A stretch of DNA of 64,000 bases. It comes from Enterococcus canis NBRC 100695 (GTDB lineage: Bacteria; Bacillota; Bacilli; Lactobacillales; Enterococcaceae). The position numbers were made by a program, and so were the translations under genes. Position 1 is the stretch's first letter. Every line of letters begins with the position of its first letter. The stretch covers positions 62,001-126,000 of the forward strand of contig NZ_BCQJ01000002.1 of assembly GCF_001544375.1 (NCBI RefSeq), in the 5' to 3' direction. The notes beneath the pieces are model-generated. The model was not told the DNA's origin and did no database searches. It saw only the letters and a list, made by a program, of their open reading frames with translations. Shown in pieces: positions 53,552-63,606 of the stretch.

Positions 53552-55758
53552 GGAATGGCATCCTCCCACAGACGTAACGCAGTATCAGTTGCTACTTCAA
53601 TGCTTTGATCATTACCATGGATCCGTAACTCACCGCTAGCCGTCACTTTACCAACTAAGGCTGCTTGCGTGCCCATTAATTCTTCAAAAGCCGTTTGGTT
53701 TTCAGGCGTAACTGACAAGACAAAACGTGATTGTGTTTCCGCAAAAAGCCAACTTGCTGGTAAATCAAAGGCCACATCAACACCAAAGCGCTGTTTAAAG
53801 GCCGCTTCCGCAATGGCTACTGCGAGTCCGCCTTCGGCACAGTCATGAGCACTAGCCACTAAGCCCACTTGGATGGCTGTTAAAACAGCGGCTTGATTGC
53901 GTTTTTCCGTAGCTAAATCAAAGTTCATCAATTTCCCTTCAATCCGACCTAGTTGCATTTTCTGCAATTCAGTTCCATTGAAATCATCATGAGTGGCACC
54001 CACGACATAAATCAAATCCCCAGCTTGTTTAAAATCTTGGGTAGTAATATCTTTCGTATGTTGAATCAGACCGACCATACCAATCATCGGTGTTGGATAG
54101 ATAGCTTTGTTATTGGTTTCATTATAAAGTGACACATTCCCGGAAATAACGGGTGTCCCTAAAGTTTCACACGCTTTGGCGATACCATCGGCTGAAGTCC
54201 ACAATTCCCAAAAGCCTTCTGGTTTATCTGGCGAACCGTAGTTTAAGCAATCCGTGATTGCTAACGGTTGGCCGCCGCTAGCCACGATATTGCGAGCTGC
54301 TTCTGCCACGGCGATTTGACCGCCCACTTCTGGGTCAAGGTATAAATAACGCGCATTACAGTCTGTGGTCATGGCTAGAGCTTTGTCAGTCCCCCGCACC
54401 CGCAAAACAGCGGCATCACTGCCGGGACGAACCACGGTATTGGTACGAACCTGTGAATCATAAGTTTCATAAATCATTTTTTTAGAGGCAATCGTCGGCT
54501 GCTGTAAAAGTTGTTTAAATACATCCGTGGCATCAGCCACCTGGGGTTCAAATTCTGGCAAGGCTGCGAACTCTTGAATCCGGGCTGGCTCAGCGTATGC
54601 CTTGTGATAAACGGGCGCGTCTTCAGCCAACGCATCAACTGGCAAATTTGCAACTTCGACACCGTGGTGATATAAACGGTATTGGCCATCATCTGTTACT
54701 TTACCAATAGTGACGGCATCCAAATCATACTTTTGGAATAAAGCTTCAACTTCCGCTTCATGTCCCTGCTCCACGCAAATCAACATCCGTTCTTGCGATT
54801 CAGAAAGCATCATTTCGTAAGGCGTCATCCCGGTTTCCCGTTGTGGTACATCGTCTAGATAAAGAATCAGACCAGAACCAGCTTTTGAGGCCATTTCCGA
54901 ACTAGATGAAACTAAGCCAGCTGCCCCCATATCTTGAATACCCACTAAGATATCAGCATGGTCCAAAATCAATTCTAAACAAGCTTCCAATAACAATTTT
55001 TCCATGAAAGGATCGCCAACTTGCACGGCTGAACGTTGCTGTTCTTCCCCCTCCACAAACTCTTCTGAGGCGAAAGTCGCCCCATGAATCCCGTCGCGTC
55101 CTGTTTTCGCGCCGACATACATGATAGAATTGCCAACACCCTTGGCTTGACCCTTTTGAATATCTTTGTGATCGATTAAGCCGACACACATGGCGTTCAC
55201 TAACGGATTGCCTTCATAACAAGGATCAAAAGCAACTTCGCCACCAACTGTGGGAATACCAATACAGTTGCCGTAGCCGCTAATCCCCGCCACAACTTCT
55301 TCTAACAGATACTTGGTTCGTTCATTGTCTAACTCGCCAAAACGCAACGAATCTAAGACAGCAATTGGCCGAGCCCCCATACTAAAAATGTCACGGATGA
55401 TACCGCCGACACCAGTCGCTGCTCCTTCGTATGGTTCCACCGCAGAAGGATGGTTATGGCTTTCCGCTTTAAAAACTACCGCTTGGCCGTCACCGATATC
55501 CACGATACCCGCTCCTTCACCAGGACCTTGTAAGACTTGCGGTCCGCTAGTTGGGAATTTGCGTAAAACGGGTTTGGAATTTTTATAAGAGCAGTGTTCA
55601 CTCCACATTACCGAGAAAAGACCGGTTTCCGTATAGTTGGGTAGGCGACCTAAAATATCCTCAGAAATCATGCGGTACTCTTCTTCCGTCAAGCCCCATT
55701 CAGCATAGATTTTTTGCTCCTTGATCTCTGTTGGTGTTGGTTCCAGTACCTTCATCAT
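53536..55758 (-). CDS. purL: FGAM synthase, large subunit (small-type PurL)
   Basis: A 740-residue synthetase domain of the three-part FGAM synthase, working with PurS and PurQ. Starts [27 protein letters not shown], with [50 protein letters not shown] and [13 protein letters not shown]. The 740-residue size matches Bacillus-type PurL and not the 1300-residue fused form. ATG 55758 overlaps the purQ stop by four bases (ATGA). Confidence 0.96.
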   Translation of the reverse strand: MMKVLEPTPTEIKEQKIYAEWGLTEEEYRMISEDILGRLPNYTETGLFSVMWSEHCSYKNSKPVLRKFPTSGPQVLQGPGEGAGIVDIGDGQAVVFKAESHNHPSAVEPYEGAATGVGGIIRDIFSMGARPIAVLDSLRFGELDNERTKYLLEEVVAGISGYGNCIGIPTVGGEVAFDPCYEGNPLVNAMCVGLIDHKDIQKGQAKGVGNSIMYVGAKTGRDGIHGATFASEEFVEGEEQQRSAVQVGDPFMEKLLLEACLELILDHADILVGIQDMGAAGLVSSSSEMASKAGSGLILYLDDVPQRETGMTPYEMMLSESQERMLICVEQGHEAEVEALFQKYDLDAVTIGKVTDDGQYRLYHHGVEVANLPVDALAEDAPVYHKAYAEPARIQEFAALPEFEPQVADATDVFKQLLQQPTIASKKMIYETYDSQVRTNTVVRPGSDAAVLRVRGTDKALAMTTDCNARYLYLDPEVGGQIAVAEAARNIVASGGQPLAITDCLNYGSPDKPEGFWELWTSADGIAKACETLGTPVISGNVSLYNETNNKAIYPTPMIGMVGLIQHTKDITTQDFKQAGDLIYVVGATHDDFNGTELQKMQLGRIEGKLMNFDLATEKRNQAAVLTAIQVGLVASAHDCAEGGLAVAIAEAAFKQRFGVDVAFDLPASWLFAETQSRFVLSVTPENQTAFEELMGTQAALVGKVTASGELRIHGNDQSIEVATDTALRLWEDAIPCLMK

Positions 55759-56432
55759 TTCGTTGTCACCTCAGCATTTTTTAAAATTGATTGGAAGAAA
55801 CGCAAGCCGTCCTCAGAACCTAACAGGGCTTCAACCGCTCGTTCCGGATGGGGCATCATGCCTAATACATTGCCTCTTTCATTGGTAATACCAGCAATAT
55901 TAGCCACACTACCATTAGGATTTTCCCCTTCGTAAGTAAAGACGATTTGATTGTTGGCTTGTAAGCGAGCCAATGTTTCATCGTCACAATAATAGTTGCC
56001 TTCGCCGTGAGCCACAGGTAATTCAATCACTTCATCTTGGCCATATTCACTAGTGAAAAGGGTTTGATTATTAGCCACTTTTAGCGGTACTGATTTGCAA
56101 ATAAAATGTAAAGAGTCATTTCGGCGCAAAGCTCCTGGTAAAAGGCCAGCTTCAGTCAAGACTTGGAACCCATTGCAGGTGCCAAAGACCGGTTTACCTT
56201 CTTCAGCAAAGCGTTTAACTTCAGCCATAATTGCAGAGAAACGGGCAATCGCACCACAGCGTAGGTAATCACCATATGAAAAACCACCCGGCAGCAAGAC
56301 GCCATCAAACCCGGCTAAGCTATCAGCATCATGCCGGACATATTCCGCTTCAGCTCCTAAGATGTCTTTAACAGCCCATAACAAATCCATGTCACAATTA
56401 GAGCCTGGAAAAACGATAACGGCAAACTTCAT
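55755..56432 (-). CDS. purQ: FGAM synthase, glutaminase subunit
   Basis: A 225-residue class I glutamine amidotransferase that feeds ammonia to PurL. Signature: [31 protein letters not shown], the nucleophile in [12 protein letters not shown], and [14 protein letters not shown] with the catalytic His and Glu. ATG 56432 shares one base with the purS stop (TAATG); the longer reading overlaps purS and is wrong. Confidence 0.96.
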   Translation of the reverse strand: MKFAVIVFPGSNCDMDLLWAVKDILGAEAEYVRHDADSLAGFDGVLLPGGFSYGDYLRCGAIARFSAIMAEVKRFAEEGKPVFGTCNGFQVLTEAGLLPGALRRNDSLHFICKSVPLKVANNQTLFTSEYGQDEVIELPVAHGEGNYYCDDETLARLQANNQIVFTYEGENPNGSVANIAGITNERGNVLGMMPHPERAVEALLGSEDGLRFFQSILKNAEVTTK

Positions 56433-56680
56433 TAGGCTTCCTCCGTGATCTCGTAACGATAGCTTTCCATATTGGGATTTGCTAACAGTTTGTCGCAAAC
56501 TTCTTCAATCATCGCTTCAACTGGACGCTCACTTTTAGCTACCTTCATTTCAAAATATTTACCAATTCGAATTTCATCGATTTCCTGATAACCCATCCGA
56601 TGCACAGCACCTTTTACCGCTTCACCTTGGGGATCTAATACAGACTCTTTATACATCACATATACTTTTACAAAATACAT
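56432..56680 (-). CDS. purS: FGAM synthase, PurS subunit
   Basis: An 82-residue protein ([42 protein letters not shown]) that joins PurQ to PurL. It follows purC by 17 bases, with a GGAGAGCG ribosome site before ATG 56680, and overlaps purQ by one base. Confidence 0.95.
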   Translation of the reverse strand: MYFVKVYVMYKESVLDPQGEAVKGAVHRMGYQEIDEIRIGKYFEMKVAKSERPVEAMIEEVCDKLLANPNMESYRYEITEEA

Positions 56681-56697
56681 TTTTCGCTCTCCTCTGC

Positions 56698-57405
56698 TTA
56701 TGCTTCTAGTCGTCGTAATACTTCTTGGTAAACTGGTACGATATCGCCTAAATCGCGGCGATACAGATCTTTATCTAAATGGTCATTTGTCTTAGCATCC
56801 CACAAACGGCAAGTGTCGGGGGAGATTTCATCTGCCAAGACAATCGTACCGTCAGCTGTTTTGCCAAATTCCAGCTTGAAATCAACTAAGCGAATACCGA
56901 TTTCTTGAAACATTTCAACTAAAGCCTGATTGATAGCCCGCGTCATGGCCTTTAGCTCAGTTATTTCGGCGGGACTAGCAATGTTTAAGACTTGAACATG
57001 TTCATCGTTGATCATTGGATCATCTAAAGCATCTTCTTTAAAGTAGAATTCAATAATTGGAAAGGTTAGCGGCGTTCCTTCGGCGATTCCTAAACGTTTA
57101 GAAAAACTACCAGCAGCGATATTCCGTAAGACGACTTCTAACGGAATCATGGTAACCTCTTTAATCAATTGTTCGGATTCTGACAATTGTTGGATAAAGT
57201 GGCTATTGATCCCCTTAGCAGCTAATTTTTCAAAGATCCGACTAGTAATTTGGTTATTCAAAGCACCTTTGCCAGCAACCGTGTCTTTCTTCGCACCATT
57301 TAACGCAGTTGCTTGATTAAGATACTCGACCCACAACACACCTGCCTCGTCTGTTTGATAAAGTTTTTTCGCTTTCCCTTCATATAACAATGTCTGCTTT
57401 TCCAC
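56698..57405 (-). CDS. purC: SAICAR synthetase
   Basis: A 235-residue enzyme that joins CAIR and aspartate. Starts LLYEGKAKKLYQTDE, then EYLNQATALNGAKKDTVAGKGALNNQITSRIF, and LVDFKLEFGKT with DEISPDTCRLWD. I set the start at GTG 57405, seven bases behind AAAGGAG; the upstream ATG at 57429 has no site. First gene of the pur operon in this window; purE, purK and purB are not adjacent. Confidence 0.95.
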   Translation of the reverse strand: MEKQTLLYEGKAKKLYQTDEAGVLWVEYLNQATALNGAKKDTVAGKGALNNQITSRIFEKLAAKGINSHFIQQLSESEQLIKEVTMIPLEVVLRNIAAGSFSKRLGIAEGTPLTFPIIEFYFKEDALDDPMINDEHVQVLNIASPAEITELKAMTRAINQALVEMFQEIGIRLVDFKLEFGKTADGTIVLADEISPDTCRLWDAKTNDHLDKDLYRRDLGDIVPVYQEVLRRLEA

Positions 57406-57472
57406 AAGAACGCTCCTTTTCGTGTACAATATAGAACCAGATACATAAAATCATTCGTCTTTATTCGCTTTT

Positions 57473-57550
57473 ATTTTAACAAGCTAACAAATCAGCGTCA
57501 ACGTTATCGTGAATATTTAAAGCAACACTTTCTTGTATCGTTCGTGTTTT
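57473..57550 (-). promoter_or_regulatory. pur operon promoter and PurBox
   Basis: On the minus strand TTGACG (57496-57501), 17 bases, TAAAAT (57473-57478). Upstream of the -35 lies AAAACACGAACGATA (57536-57550) with a weaker inverted partner AGCAACAC (57521-57528), the paired PurBox layout of B. subtilis PurR targets. The leader to purC is about 60 bases, too short for a guanine riboswitch. Confidence 0.75.
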
Positions 57551-57616
57551 AGCTAAATTATTCACAATTAGCGGATCTTTTATGAAATATTGAGGAGAAA
57601 AGTCTTTTTGAAAGCA

Positions 57617-57645
57617 TTTACAACTCAACTTATCAATGCTATCCT
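57617..57645 (+). promoter_or_regulatory. Promoter of the 125-residue unknown gene
   Basis: TTTACA (57617-57622), 17 bases, TATCCT (57640-57645). The PurBox region lies only 67 bases upstream. Confidence 0.5.
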
Positions 57646-57674
57646 TGAGAGGAGAAGATGCAGGAGGAATTTGT

Positions 57675-58052
57675 ATGATTGCAGATATGGAAGTTGCTAA
57701 GGAGTTTATTTCAGGCTTGCCGCAAGACGATCGCAAAAAATTGTTCAACGACCTGCTGGCATTAGAGGATGTTCACCGGCACAATGCTGCCACGGATTAC
57801 TTTACCATTCGTAACTTAAGGAGACTTGGGCGCGGCCGGGCTGCTCGTTGTAAACGCACTTTGCGTTACAGCAATATGCACAGCGATGAGCTGGTCATCA
57901 ATCAGTATCATGAACAAGCGCTATTCCGCAATGCGTATCGTATTGAAGTGTATTATAATCTTCATGAATACGGTTATGAACTAGTGGGTTCTATCCTGAC
58001 ACTATTGCGGGATCTTTTTGAGCCAGTCCACAGCTATCATGTGAGTGCTTAA
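57675..58052 (+). CDS. Unknown 125-residue protein divergent from the pur operon
   Basis: ATG 57675 lies behind AGGAGGAATTTGT, and the frame runs to TAA 58052. The protein is soluble, with an N-terminal helical part (MIADMEVAKEFISGLPQDDRKKLFNDLLAL), an arginine-rich middle (RNLRRLGRGRAARCKRTLRY, about 48-67) and a C-terminus with IEVYYNLHEYGYELVGSILTLLRDLFEP. No family recognised. It shares its upstream region with the purine operon and has its own terminator, so it stands alone. Nucleic-acid binding would fit the basic middle, but that is a guess. Confidence 0.65.
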   Translation: MIADMEVAKEFISGLPQDDRKKLFNDLLALEDVHRHNAATDYFTIRNLRRLGRGRAARCKRTLRYSNMHSDELVINQYHEQALFRNAYRIEVYYNLHEYGYELVGSILTLLRDLFEPVHSYHVSA

Positions 58053-58069
58053 GTACGCCTGAAGCAGCT

Positions 58070-58127
58070 AAATAAGTCAAAATCGTCTCGTGATCTGCAT
58101 CATTAGCCGACTTTGACTTATTTTTTT
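58070..58127 (+). terminator. Intrinsic terminator
   Basis: AAATAAGTCAAA-aTCG and CGA-cTTTGACTTATT pair across a 22-base loop, followed by TTTTTTT. Confidence 0.75.
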
Positions 58128-58204
58128 GCGGTTTTTCGTTACTGGTTCTCGTTTTCCAAACACTTTGGTTCTATGCTAAAATTACTTAAGAAAGGTGGGA
58201 GAAG

Positions 58205-59905
58205 ATGAAATTTTCAGAATATGTCTATACACGCCCTAATTATGAAGAATTTAAGGAGGAATTTTTGCAACATGTCCAGTTGCTAGAGGATGCCGATTCA
58301 GCCGCAACAGCTATTACCCAAGTCAGCAAATTGGATGACTTGCGCAGCTTCATTGATACGCAAACGAACTTGGTGGTGATCCGCTACTCCATCAATACCA
58401 ACGATGCTTTTTACGAAGCAGAGGACGAATACTGGAGTGATTACCTTCCACGTTATCAGGCGCTGACGAACCGCTTTTACCAAGTACTGTTGAACAATAG
58501 TTTCCTGCCTGAATTAAAGGAAGCTTTCCCTACGACGTTATTTCTTTTTGCTGAAAGTGAGTTAAAAGTATTCCACGACGATATCATTCCGCTACTGCAG
58601 GAGGAAAATCGTCTAAGTAGTGAATATAGCAAGCTGGTGGCCTCAGCACAACTGCCATTTGATGGGCAAATCTTAACCTTGCCTCAGCTGACACCTTATA
58701 TGCAAAGTAAGGATCGTCAGGTCCGCAAAGCGGCGGCGCAAACGCACACGGCGTTCTTTGAGCAGCACGAAGCAACCTTTGATCGTATCTACGACGATAT
58801 GGTCAAAGTTCGGACTAAAATCGCCCAACAGCTAGGCTACCCTGACTTCGTGGCCTTAAGCTATGACCGCATGAAACGTTTTGACTATGATCGCGAGATG
58901 GTGGCAGGCTACCGGAAAGAGATTCTAGAACAAGTCGTCCCCGTCGCACAGCGATTATATGAGCGCCAAGCAGATCGGCTCGGTCTGGCTGAATTAGCCT
59001 ACTACGACCTCCCATTAGAATTTTTATCAGGCAATGCAACGCCTAAAGGAGATCATGACGCGTTACTGGAGCACGCGCAAGCGATGTACCATGAGCTGTC
59101 ACCAGAAACGGGGGCATTCTTTGATTTTATGCTGGAGCATGAGTTGTTGGACTTAAAGAGTAAAAAAGGCAAACAAAGCGGTGGCTACTGTACGTATATT
59201 GCCGATTATCAAGCGCCATTTATTTTTGCTAACTTCAATGGTACCTCTGGCGATGTTGATGTATTGACCCACGAGGCTGGTCACGCCTTTCAATGCTTTG
59301 AGTCCCGTTGGATCAAACAGCCGGAAATCGTCTTCCCTACTTTTGAAAGTGCAGAGATCCATTCCATGAGTATGGAGTTCATTACTTGGCCTTGGATGGA
59401 GGGCTTCTTCCAAGACGAAACGCAAAAATACAAATTTAGTCATCTTGGTAATGCGGTCCAATTTTTACCTTACGGTGTCTTAGTGGACCATTTCCAGCAT
59501 GAAGTCTATGAACACCCAGAAATGACGCCAGCTGAGCGTAAAGCGACTTGGCGTAAGCTAGAAAAAATGTACAATCCCCATAAAAATTATGAGGATAGCC
59601 CTGCTTTAGAACGAGGAATCTATTGGTATCGCCAAGGCCATATCTTTAACAGTCCTTTCTACTACATCGACTACACGTTAGCGCAAGTCTGTGCCTTCCA
59701 ATTTTGGAAAAGATTTCAAGTGGACCAAGATCCGCAAGCTTGGGACGATTACTTGGCAATCTGCAAGGTTGGCGGCTCGCAAACTTTCCTTGAGTTGGTG
59801 GCAACCGCACACCTTAAATCACCGTTTACTAAGGGTGTCTTAACCGATGTAATGGCGGCGATTGATGCCTATCTTATGAGTATTCCCGACAGTGCGTTGA
59901 ACTAA
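58205..59905 (+). CDS. pepF: M3-family oligoendopeptidase (PepF type)
   Basis: A 566-residue cytoplasmic zinc metallopeptidase that cuts short peptides. The HEXXH zinc site is HEAGH at 356-360, and the downstream glutamate of M3 enzymes falls in FPTFESAEIHSMSMEF. Preceded by QGGYCTYI-type segment (SGGYCTYIADYQAPFIFANF). This is the shorter M3B/PepF-like form. ATG 58205 lies behind AGGTGGGAGAAG, with a promoter TTTCCA-18-TAAAAT upstream (58153-58182). Monocistronic. Confidence 0.92.
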   Translation: MKFSEYVYTRPNYEEFKEEFLQHVQLLEDADSAATAITQVSKLDDLRSFIDTQTNLVVIRYSINTNDAFYEAEDEYWSDYLPRYQALTNRFYQVLLNNSFLPELKEAFPTTLFLFAESELKVFHDDIIPLLQEENRLSSEYSKLVASAQLPFDGQILTLPQLTPYMQSKDRQVRKAAAQTHTAFFEQHEATFDRIYDDMVKVRTKIAQQLGYPDFVALSYDRMKRFDYDREMVAGYRKEILEQVVPVAQRLYERQADRLGLAELAYYDLPLEFLSGNATPKGDHDALLEHAQAMYHELSPETGAFFDFMLEHELLDLKSKKGKQSGGYCTYIADYQAPFIFANFNGTSGDVDVLTHEAGHAFQCFESRWIKQPEIVFPTFESAEIHSMSMEFITWPWMEGFFQDETQKYKFSHLGNAVQFLPYGVLVDHFQHEVYEHPEMTPAERKATWRKLEKMYNPHKNYEDSPALERGIYWYRQGHIFNSPFYYIDYTLAQVCAFQFWKRFQVDQDPQAWDDYLAICKVGGSQTFLELVATAHLKSPFTKGVLTDVMAAIDAYLMSIPDSALN

Positions 59906-59911
59906 TGAAAG

Positions 59912-59942
59912 AAGGACATAGGCCGCGGTCTATGTCCTTTTC
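59912..59942. terminator. Bidirectional intrinsic terminator
   Basis: AAGGACATAG and CTATGTCCTT with an eight-base GC-rich loop and T residues, between the convergent pepF and ABC exporter genes. Confidence 0.82.
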
Positions 59943-59980
59943 CTATGGGCTAATCTGAAACATCCCTCAATTTATTTGAA

Positions 59981-61762
59981 TTAGATAGCCTGCAAAAGAT
60001 CATACTGGGATTGATATAGACGATAATAAAGACCACGTTGCGCCATTAATTCGTCATGAGTACCTGCTTCGGCAATGGTACCACCGGCCACATAAAAAAT
60101 CCGGTCTGAGTTTTTGATGGTAGAAAGACGGTGAGCGATAATAAATGAGGTCCGTCCCTCCAACAATTTCAGTAACCCTTCTTGTAACAGTTCTTCCGTT
60201 TTAGTATCGATACTAGACGTTGCTTCATCTAAAATCAAAATCTTCGGATCTGCCAACAAGGCTCGTGCAAAGGAAAGCAGTTGCCGTTGTCCCGCTGACA
60301 AAGTGCTACCACGCTCCTCCACTACCGTATGATAGCCGTCCTTCAAATCCTTGATAAAGTCATGGGCTCGAACGATTTTAGCGGCTGCTATGATTTCTTC
60401 TTCGGTTGCATCTAATTTCCCGTAACGAATATTTTCCAAAATCGTCCCAGAAAAAATGAATGTATCTTGAAGCATAACGCCCATTTGACTGCGCAGTGAT
60501 TGCAAGGTCACATCGCGAACGTCATAGCCATCAATTTTAACAGCACCTTCATTTACATCATAAAAGCGACTTAGCAAATTGATAATCGTCGTTTTACCGG
60601 CGCCAGTCGGACCAACCAAAGCGATACTTTCACCAGCTTTGATATCAAAGGAGACATTCTGCAAAATATTCTTCCCCTCTTCATAACGAAAGGTCACTTG
60701 TTCGAAAGCAACATTGCCTTGGATAGCGGGCAATGTCTTAGCTGTCGGGGCATCTTGAATATCAGGAATTTCATCCATCGTTTCAAAAATACGTTCCAAA
60801 TAGGCGGTTGCCGTAATCAATGAGTTGTAGAAATTACCAATATTAATGACAGGGTTCCAAAAATTATTGATATAGCTGATAAATGCAATCAGGGTTCCGG
60901 TGCTGACTTCAACGCCGATTTGGCGAATCCCGACAAAATAAATCAAGCAGGTAGTGATAACCGCAATATTTTGCACCCCAGGCCACATCAGAAACTGAAT
61001 TTTGACCGCCTTCATCCAAGAAGTTCGGTATTCCTCACTTACCTCTTGAAAAATATTAAAATTTTCCTGTTCACGGGCAAAAGATTGTGTAATCCTGATA
61101 CCGGCAATACTTTCATGGATATAGGCATTCAAATTGGATTGCTTATTACTCAGCACTTGATACGCCACGCGTTGTTTATTTTTAATGAACCACACCATCA
61201 AGAAGAGAATTGGTAACAGCGCCATACTATACAAGGTTAGTTTGGCATTGATCGCAAACATGAAAATCAGAGTAATAATCACGTTAAAAATATCAGAAAT
61301 CAGGTTGATCAAGCCGTTACTTAAGAGGTCGCTCAAAGTATTGATATAGTTCACGACACGAATCAAAATTTTACCATGAGGTCGATTATCGAAATAAGAA
61401 AATGGCAGCCGCTGTAAATGTTCAAAGATATCAAAGCGCATATCCTTTAAAACATCTTGCCCGATTTCGGTAATTTTAAAAATCCGGTAACGCATGCAGA
61501 TGCCAATAACAATCAAAGTGCCTAAAAAAAGCGCCCCAATTACTAAAAGTCCCCGGATGTCTTGTTGCGGAATTGCCTCATCAATCGCTTGTTTGGTAAA
61601 AACTGGCGCCAACATTCCGGCAGCATTTGCTAAAATGATGGTAATTAGCACTTGTAAAATAGGCTTTTTGTAAGGCAGAATGTACCGACCTAATCGTTTA
61701 AAATCCTGCCAGCTAAATTCCTGTTCCAGCTCTTCATCTACGTCAAATTTATTCCGTGCCAT
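59981..61762 (-). CDS. Heterodimeric ABC exporter, subunit with canonical Walker B glutamate
   Basis: A 593-residue half-transporter with six membrane helices and an ATPase domain: Walker A GPTGAGKTT, Q-loop MLQDTFIFSG, signature LSAGQRQ (not LSGGQ), Walker B LILDEATSSID and the switch HRLST. Similar to the LmrCD/BmrCD/EfrAB class of multidrug exporters. ATG 61762 follows AGGAGGTGAGGCAG and overlaps the partner gene by 14 bases. It is the second gene of a two-gene operon; the partner supplies the degenerate site's other half. Confidence 0.92.
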   Translation of the reverse strand: MARNKFDVDEELEQEFSWQDFKRLGRYILPYKKPILQVLITIILANAAGMLAPVFTKQAIDEAIPQQDIRGLLVIGALFLGTLIVIGICMRYRIFKITEIGQDVLKDMRFDIFEHLQRLPFSYFDNRPHGKILIRVVNYINTLSDLLSNGLINLISDIFNVIITLIFMFAINAKLTLYSMALLPILFLMVWFIKNKQRVAYQVLSNKQSNLNAYIHESIAGIRITQSFAREQENFNIFQEVSEEYRTSWMKAVKIQFLMWPGVQNIAVITTCLIYFVGIRQIGVEVSTGTLIAFISYINNFWNPVINIGNFYNSLITATAYLERIFETMDEIPDIQDAPTAKTLPAIQGNVAFEQVTFRYEEGKNILQNVSFDIKAGESIALVGPTGAGKTTIINLLSRFYDVNEGAVKIDGYDVRDVTLQSLRSQMGVMLQDTFIFSGTILENIRYGKLDATEEEIIAAAKIVRAHDFIKDLKDGYHTVVEERGSTLSAGQRQLLSFARALLADPKILILDEATSSIDTKTEELLQEGLLKLLEGRTSFIIAHRLSTIKNSDRIFYVAGGTIAEAGTHDELMAQRGLYYRLYQSQYDLLQAI

Positions 61763-63497
61763 CTGCCTCACCTCCTGTCAATCCTAATTGTTTTTGATAC
61801 ACTTCATAATATTTACCACGACCAGCAACTAACTCCGCATGAGTCCCCTGCTCAACCACTCGGCCTTTCTCCATCAAAAGAATTAGATCCGCTTCTCGCA
61901 CAGAAGAGATGCGGTGGGCAATAATGAAGGTCGTCTTCGCTTCGGTCAACTTAGTTAATTCTTGTTGGATCTTAGATTCTGTTTCCATGTCCACCGCAGA
62001 AGTCGTGTCATCTAAAATCAAAATGGATGGATCCTTCGCCAAAGCCCGTGCCAATGAAATTCGTTGCTTTTGACCACCAGAAAGACCAACACCACGTTCC
62101 CCGACAATCGTTTCATAGCCCTGCGGCATCCGCGAAATAAAACTATCTGCGTCCGCAATGACCGCCATTTGCTGAATCATTTCAGGATTGGCATAAGGGT
62201 TCCCAAAAGCGATATTATCGGCGATTGTATTGGAAAATAGAAATACATCCTGCATAACCATCGAGATATTTTCCCGTAACTGGCGAACGGGATAATCTTT
62301 GGCATTCTTGCCATCAATCAGTACCACCCCTGAGGTGGGATCATAGAAACGACCAACTAAATTGACTAAGGTTGTTTTCCCGGAACCTGTTTCCCCAAGA
62401 ATTCCAATGGTTTGCCCAGGTGCAATTTTAAACGTAATATCCTCCAACACATTGGTGGGATCATCTGAAAAATGGAATGAAACGTGTTGAAATTCCACAT
62501 AACCCTTGATTGGCGTGATTTCATCTGGCCGCTCAACAGGTATTTGTGACTTAGTACCTAAAAGTTGGCGAATTTTAACACAGGCTGCCGCAAACCGTTG
62601 GACATCATTAATCAACCAGCCACTCATGCGCATTGGATTGTTTAACATCCATAGATAGCCATTAAAAGCCACCAAATCTCCCAAGGTCATCTTGCCCTGG
62701 ATCACAAATAGGCCACCAACAATTAAGGCAATTGCGCCTAAAGCTCCCGCCATCCCATCCAGCCACGGAAGATATTTACGGGAAACTTTGGCAGAATCCA
62801 TGTTGCGTTGTTTAAAATCGTCATTGTATTGATTGAATTTTTCGATTTCAAAATCTTCTCTGGCAAATGCCTTAACTACTCGATTTCCGCCGATATTTTC
62901 TTCCACCATGGAATTCAAGCGCGAAAAGCTCTCCCGAATCTCAAAGAAAAGCGGGTGCGCCTCTTTGGCCATTAGATTGGTTAAGATAAAAATCACCGGG
63001 GTAATCGCCACTAGTGCCAGCATTAATTGCCATTTGATAAAGCCCATTACAATAATAGCCGAAATAAACCAGACGATACATTCCATAATGTTATAGACGA
63101 CCCAAGAAACAAAATGCCGAATCGCATCAGTATCCCCGGTCATCCGTGCCATAATATCACCTACGCGGGTATGATTAAAAAAGTCAAAATCTAACTCTTG
63201 CAGCTTATGATACATATCCTCCCGCAAACGAAAAAGCGTATTTTGTCCTACCCGTTCGAACAAAATTTGATAACCGTAACGGACAACCGTCCGAATCAAC
63301 GTCGACCCAATCATAATGGCTAAAATAGGTATCAATAATGATTGCTGTCCTTGATCGATGACGCGGTCGATCAGGATCCCACCTAGATAGGGATTGATCA
63401 GGATCAGTAACGCATTAATCAGCAGAAAGACTGTTGCTAACACGATTTTGCTGCGATAGACTTTGGCGTATTGCCAGATCCACTTTATATTGCTCAT
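61749..63497 (-). CDS. Heterodimeric ABC exporter, subunit with degenerate Walker B
   Basis: A 582-residue half-transporter with six membrane helices and an ATPase domain: Walker A GETGSGKTT, Q-loop VMQDVFLFSN, signature LSGGQKQR, and Walker B LILDDTTSAVD, where the catalytic glutamate is replaced by aspartate. In heterodimeric exporters such as TM287/288 this Asp marks the non-hydrolysing site, and pairs with an altered signature in the partner (LSAGQ). ATG 63497 follows GAGGGAGAACT. Divergent from the AraC-type regulator at 63607. Confidence 0.92.
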   Translation of the reverse strand: MSNIKWIWQYAKVYRSKIVLATVFLLINALLILINPYLGGILIDRVIDQGQQSLLIPILAIMIGSTLIRTVVRYGYQILFERVGQNTLFRLREDMYHKLQELDFDFFNHTRVGDIMARMTGDTDAIRHFVSWVVYNIMECIVWFISAIIVMGFIKWQLMLALVAITPVIFILTNLMAKEAHPLFFEIRESFSRLNSMVEENIGGNRVVKAFAREDFEIEKFNQYNDDFKQRNMDSAKVSRKYLPWLDGMAGALGAIALIVGGLFVIQGKMTLGDLVAFNGYLWMLNNPMRMSGWLINDVQRFAAACVKIRQLLGTKSQIPVERPDEITPIKGYVEFQHVSFHFSDDPTNVLEDITFKIAPGQTIGILGETGSGKTTLVNLVGRFYDPTSGVVLIDGKNAKDYPVRQLRENISMVMQDVFLFSNTIADNIAFGNPYANPEMIQQMAVIADADSFISRMPQGYETIVGERGVGLSGGQKQRISLARALAKDPSILILDDTTSAVDMETESKIQQELTKLTEAKTTFIIAHRISSVREADLILLMEKGRVVEQGTHAELVAGRGKYYEVYQKQLGLTGGEADGTE

Positions 63498-63606
63498 AGT
63501 TCTCCCTCCTCTTAAAATAGCTTAGCGAATTATTTTTTAGAAAGAATGGTTTTTCTTAGCCGTTTTGATGTAAAATATTAGCATCATTGAAAAGGAGGCG
63601 CTTTCC

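Noticed and set aside
57406-57475. Guanine riboswitch before purC
   Set aside because: The leader is about 60 bases after the predicted start and shows no three-way junction or terminator.
57476-57748. 90-codon minus-strand ORF
   Set aside because: It lacks a ribosome site, covers the PurBox and promoter region and is antisense to the 125-residue gene.
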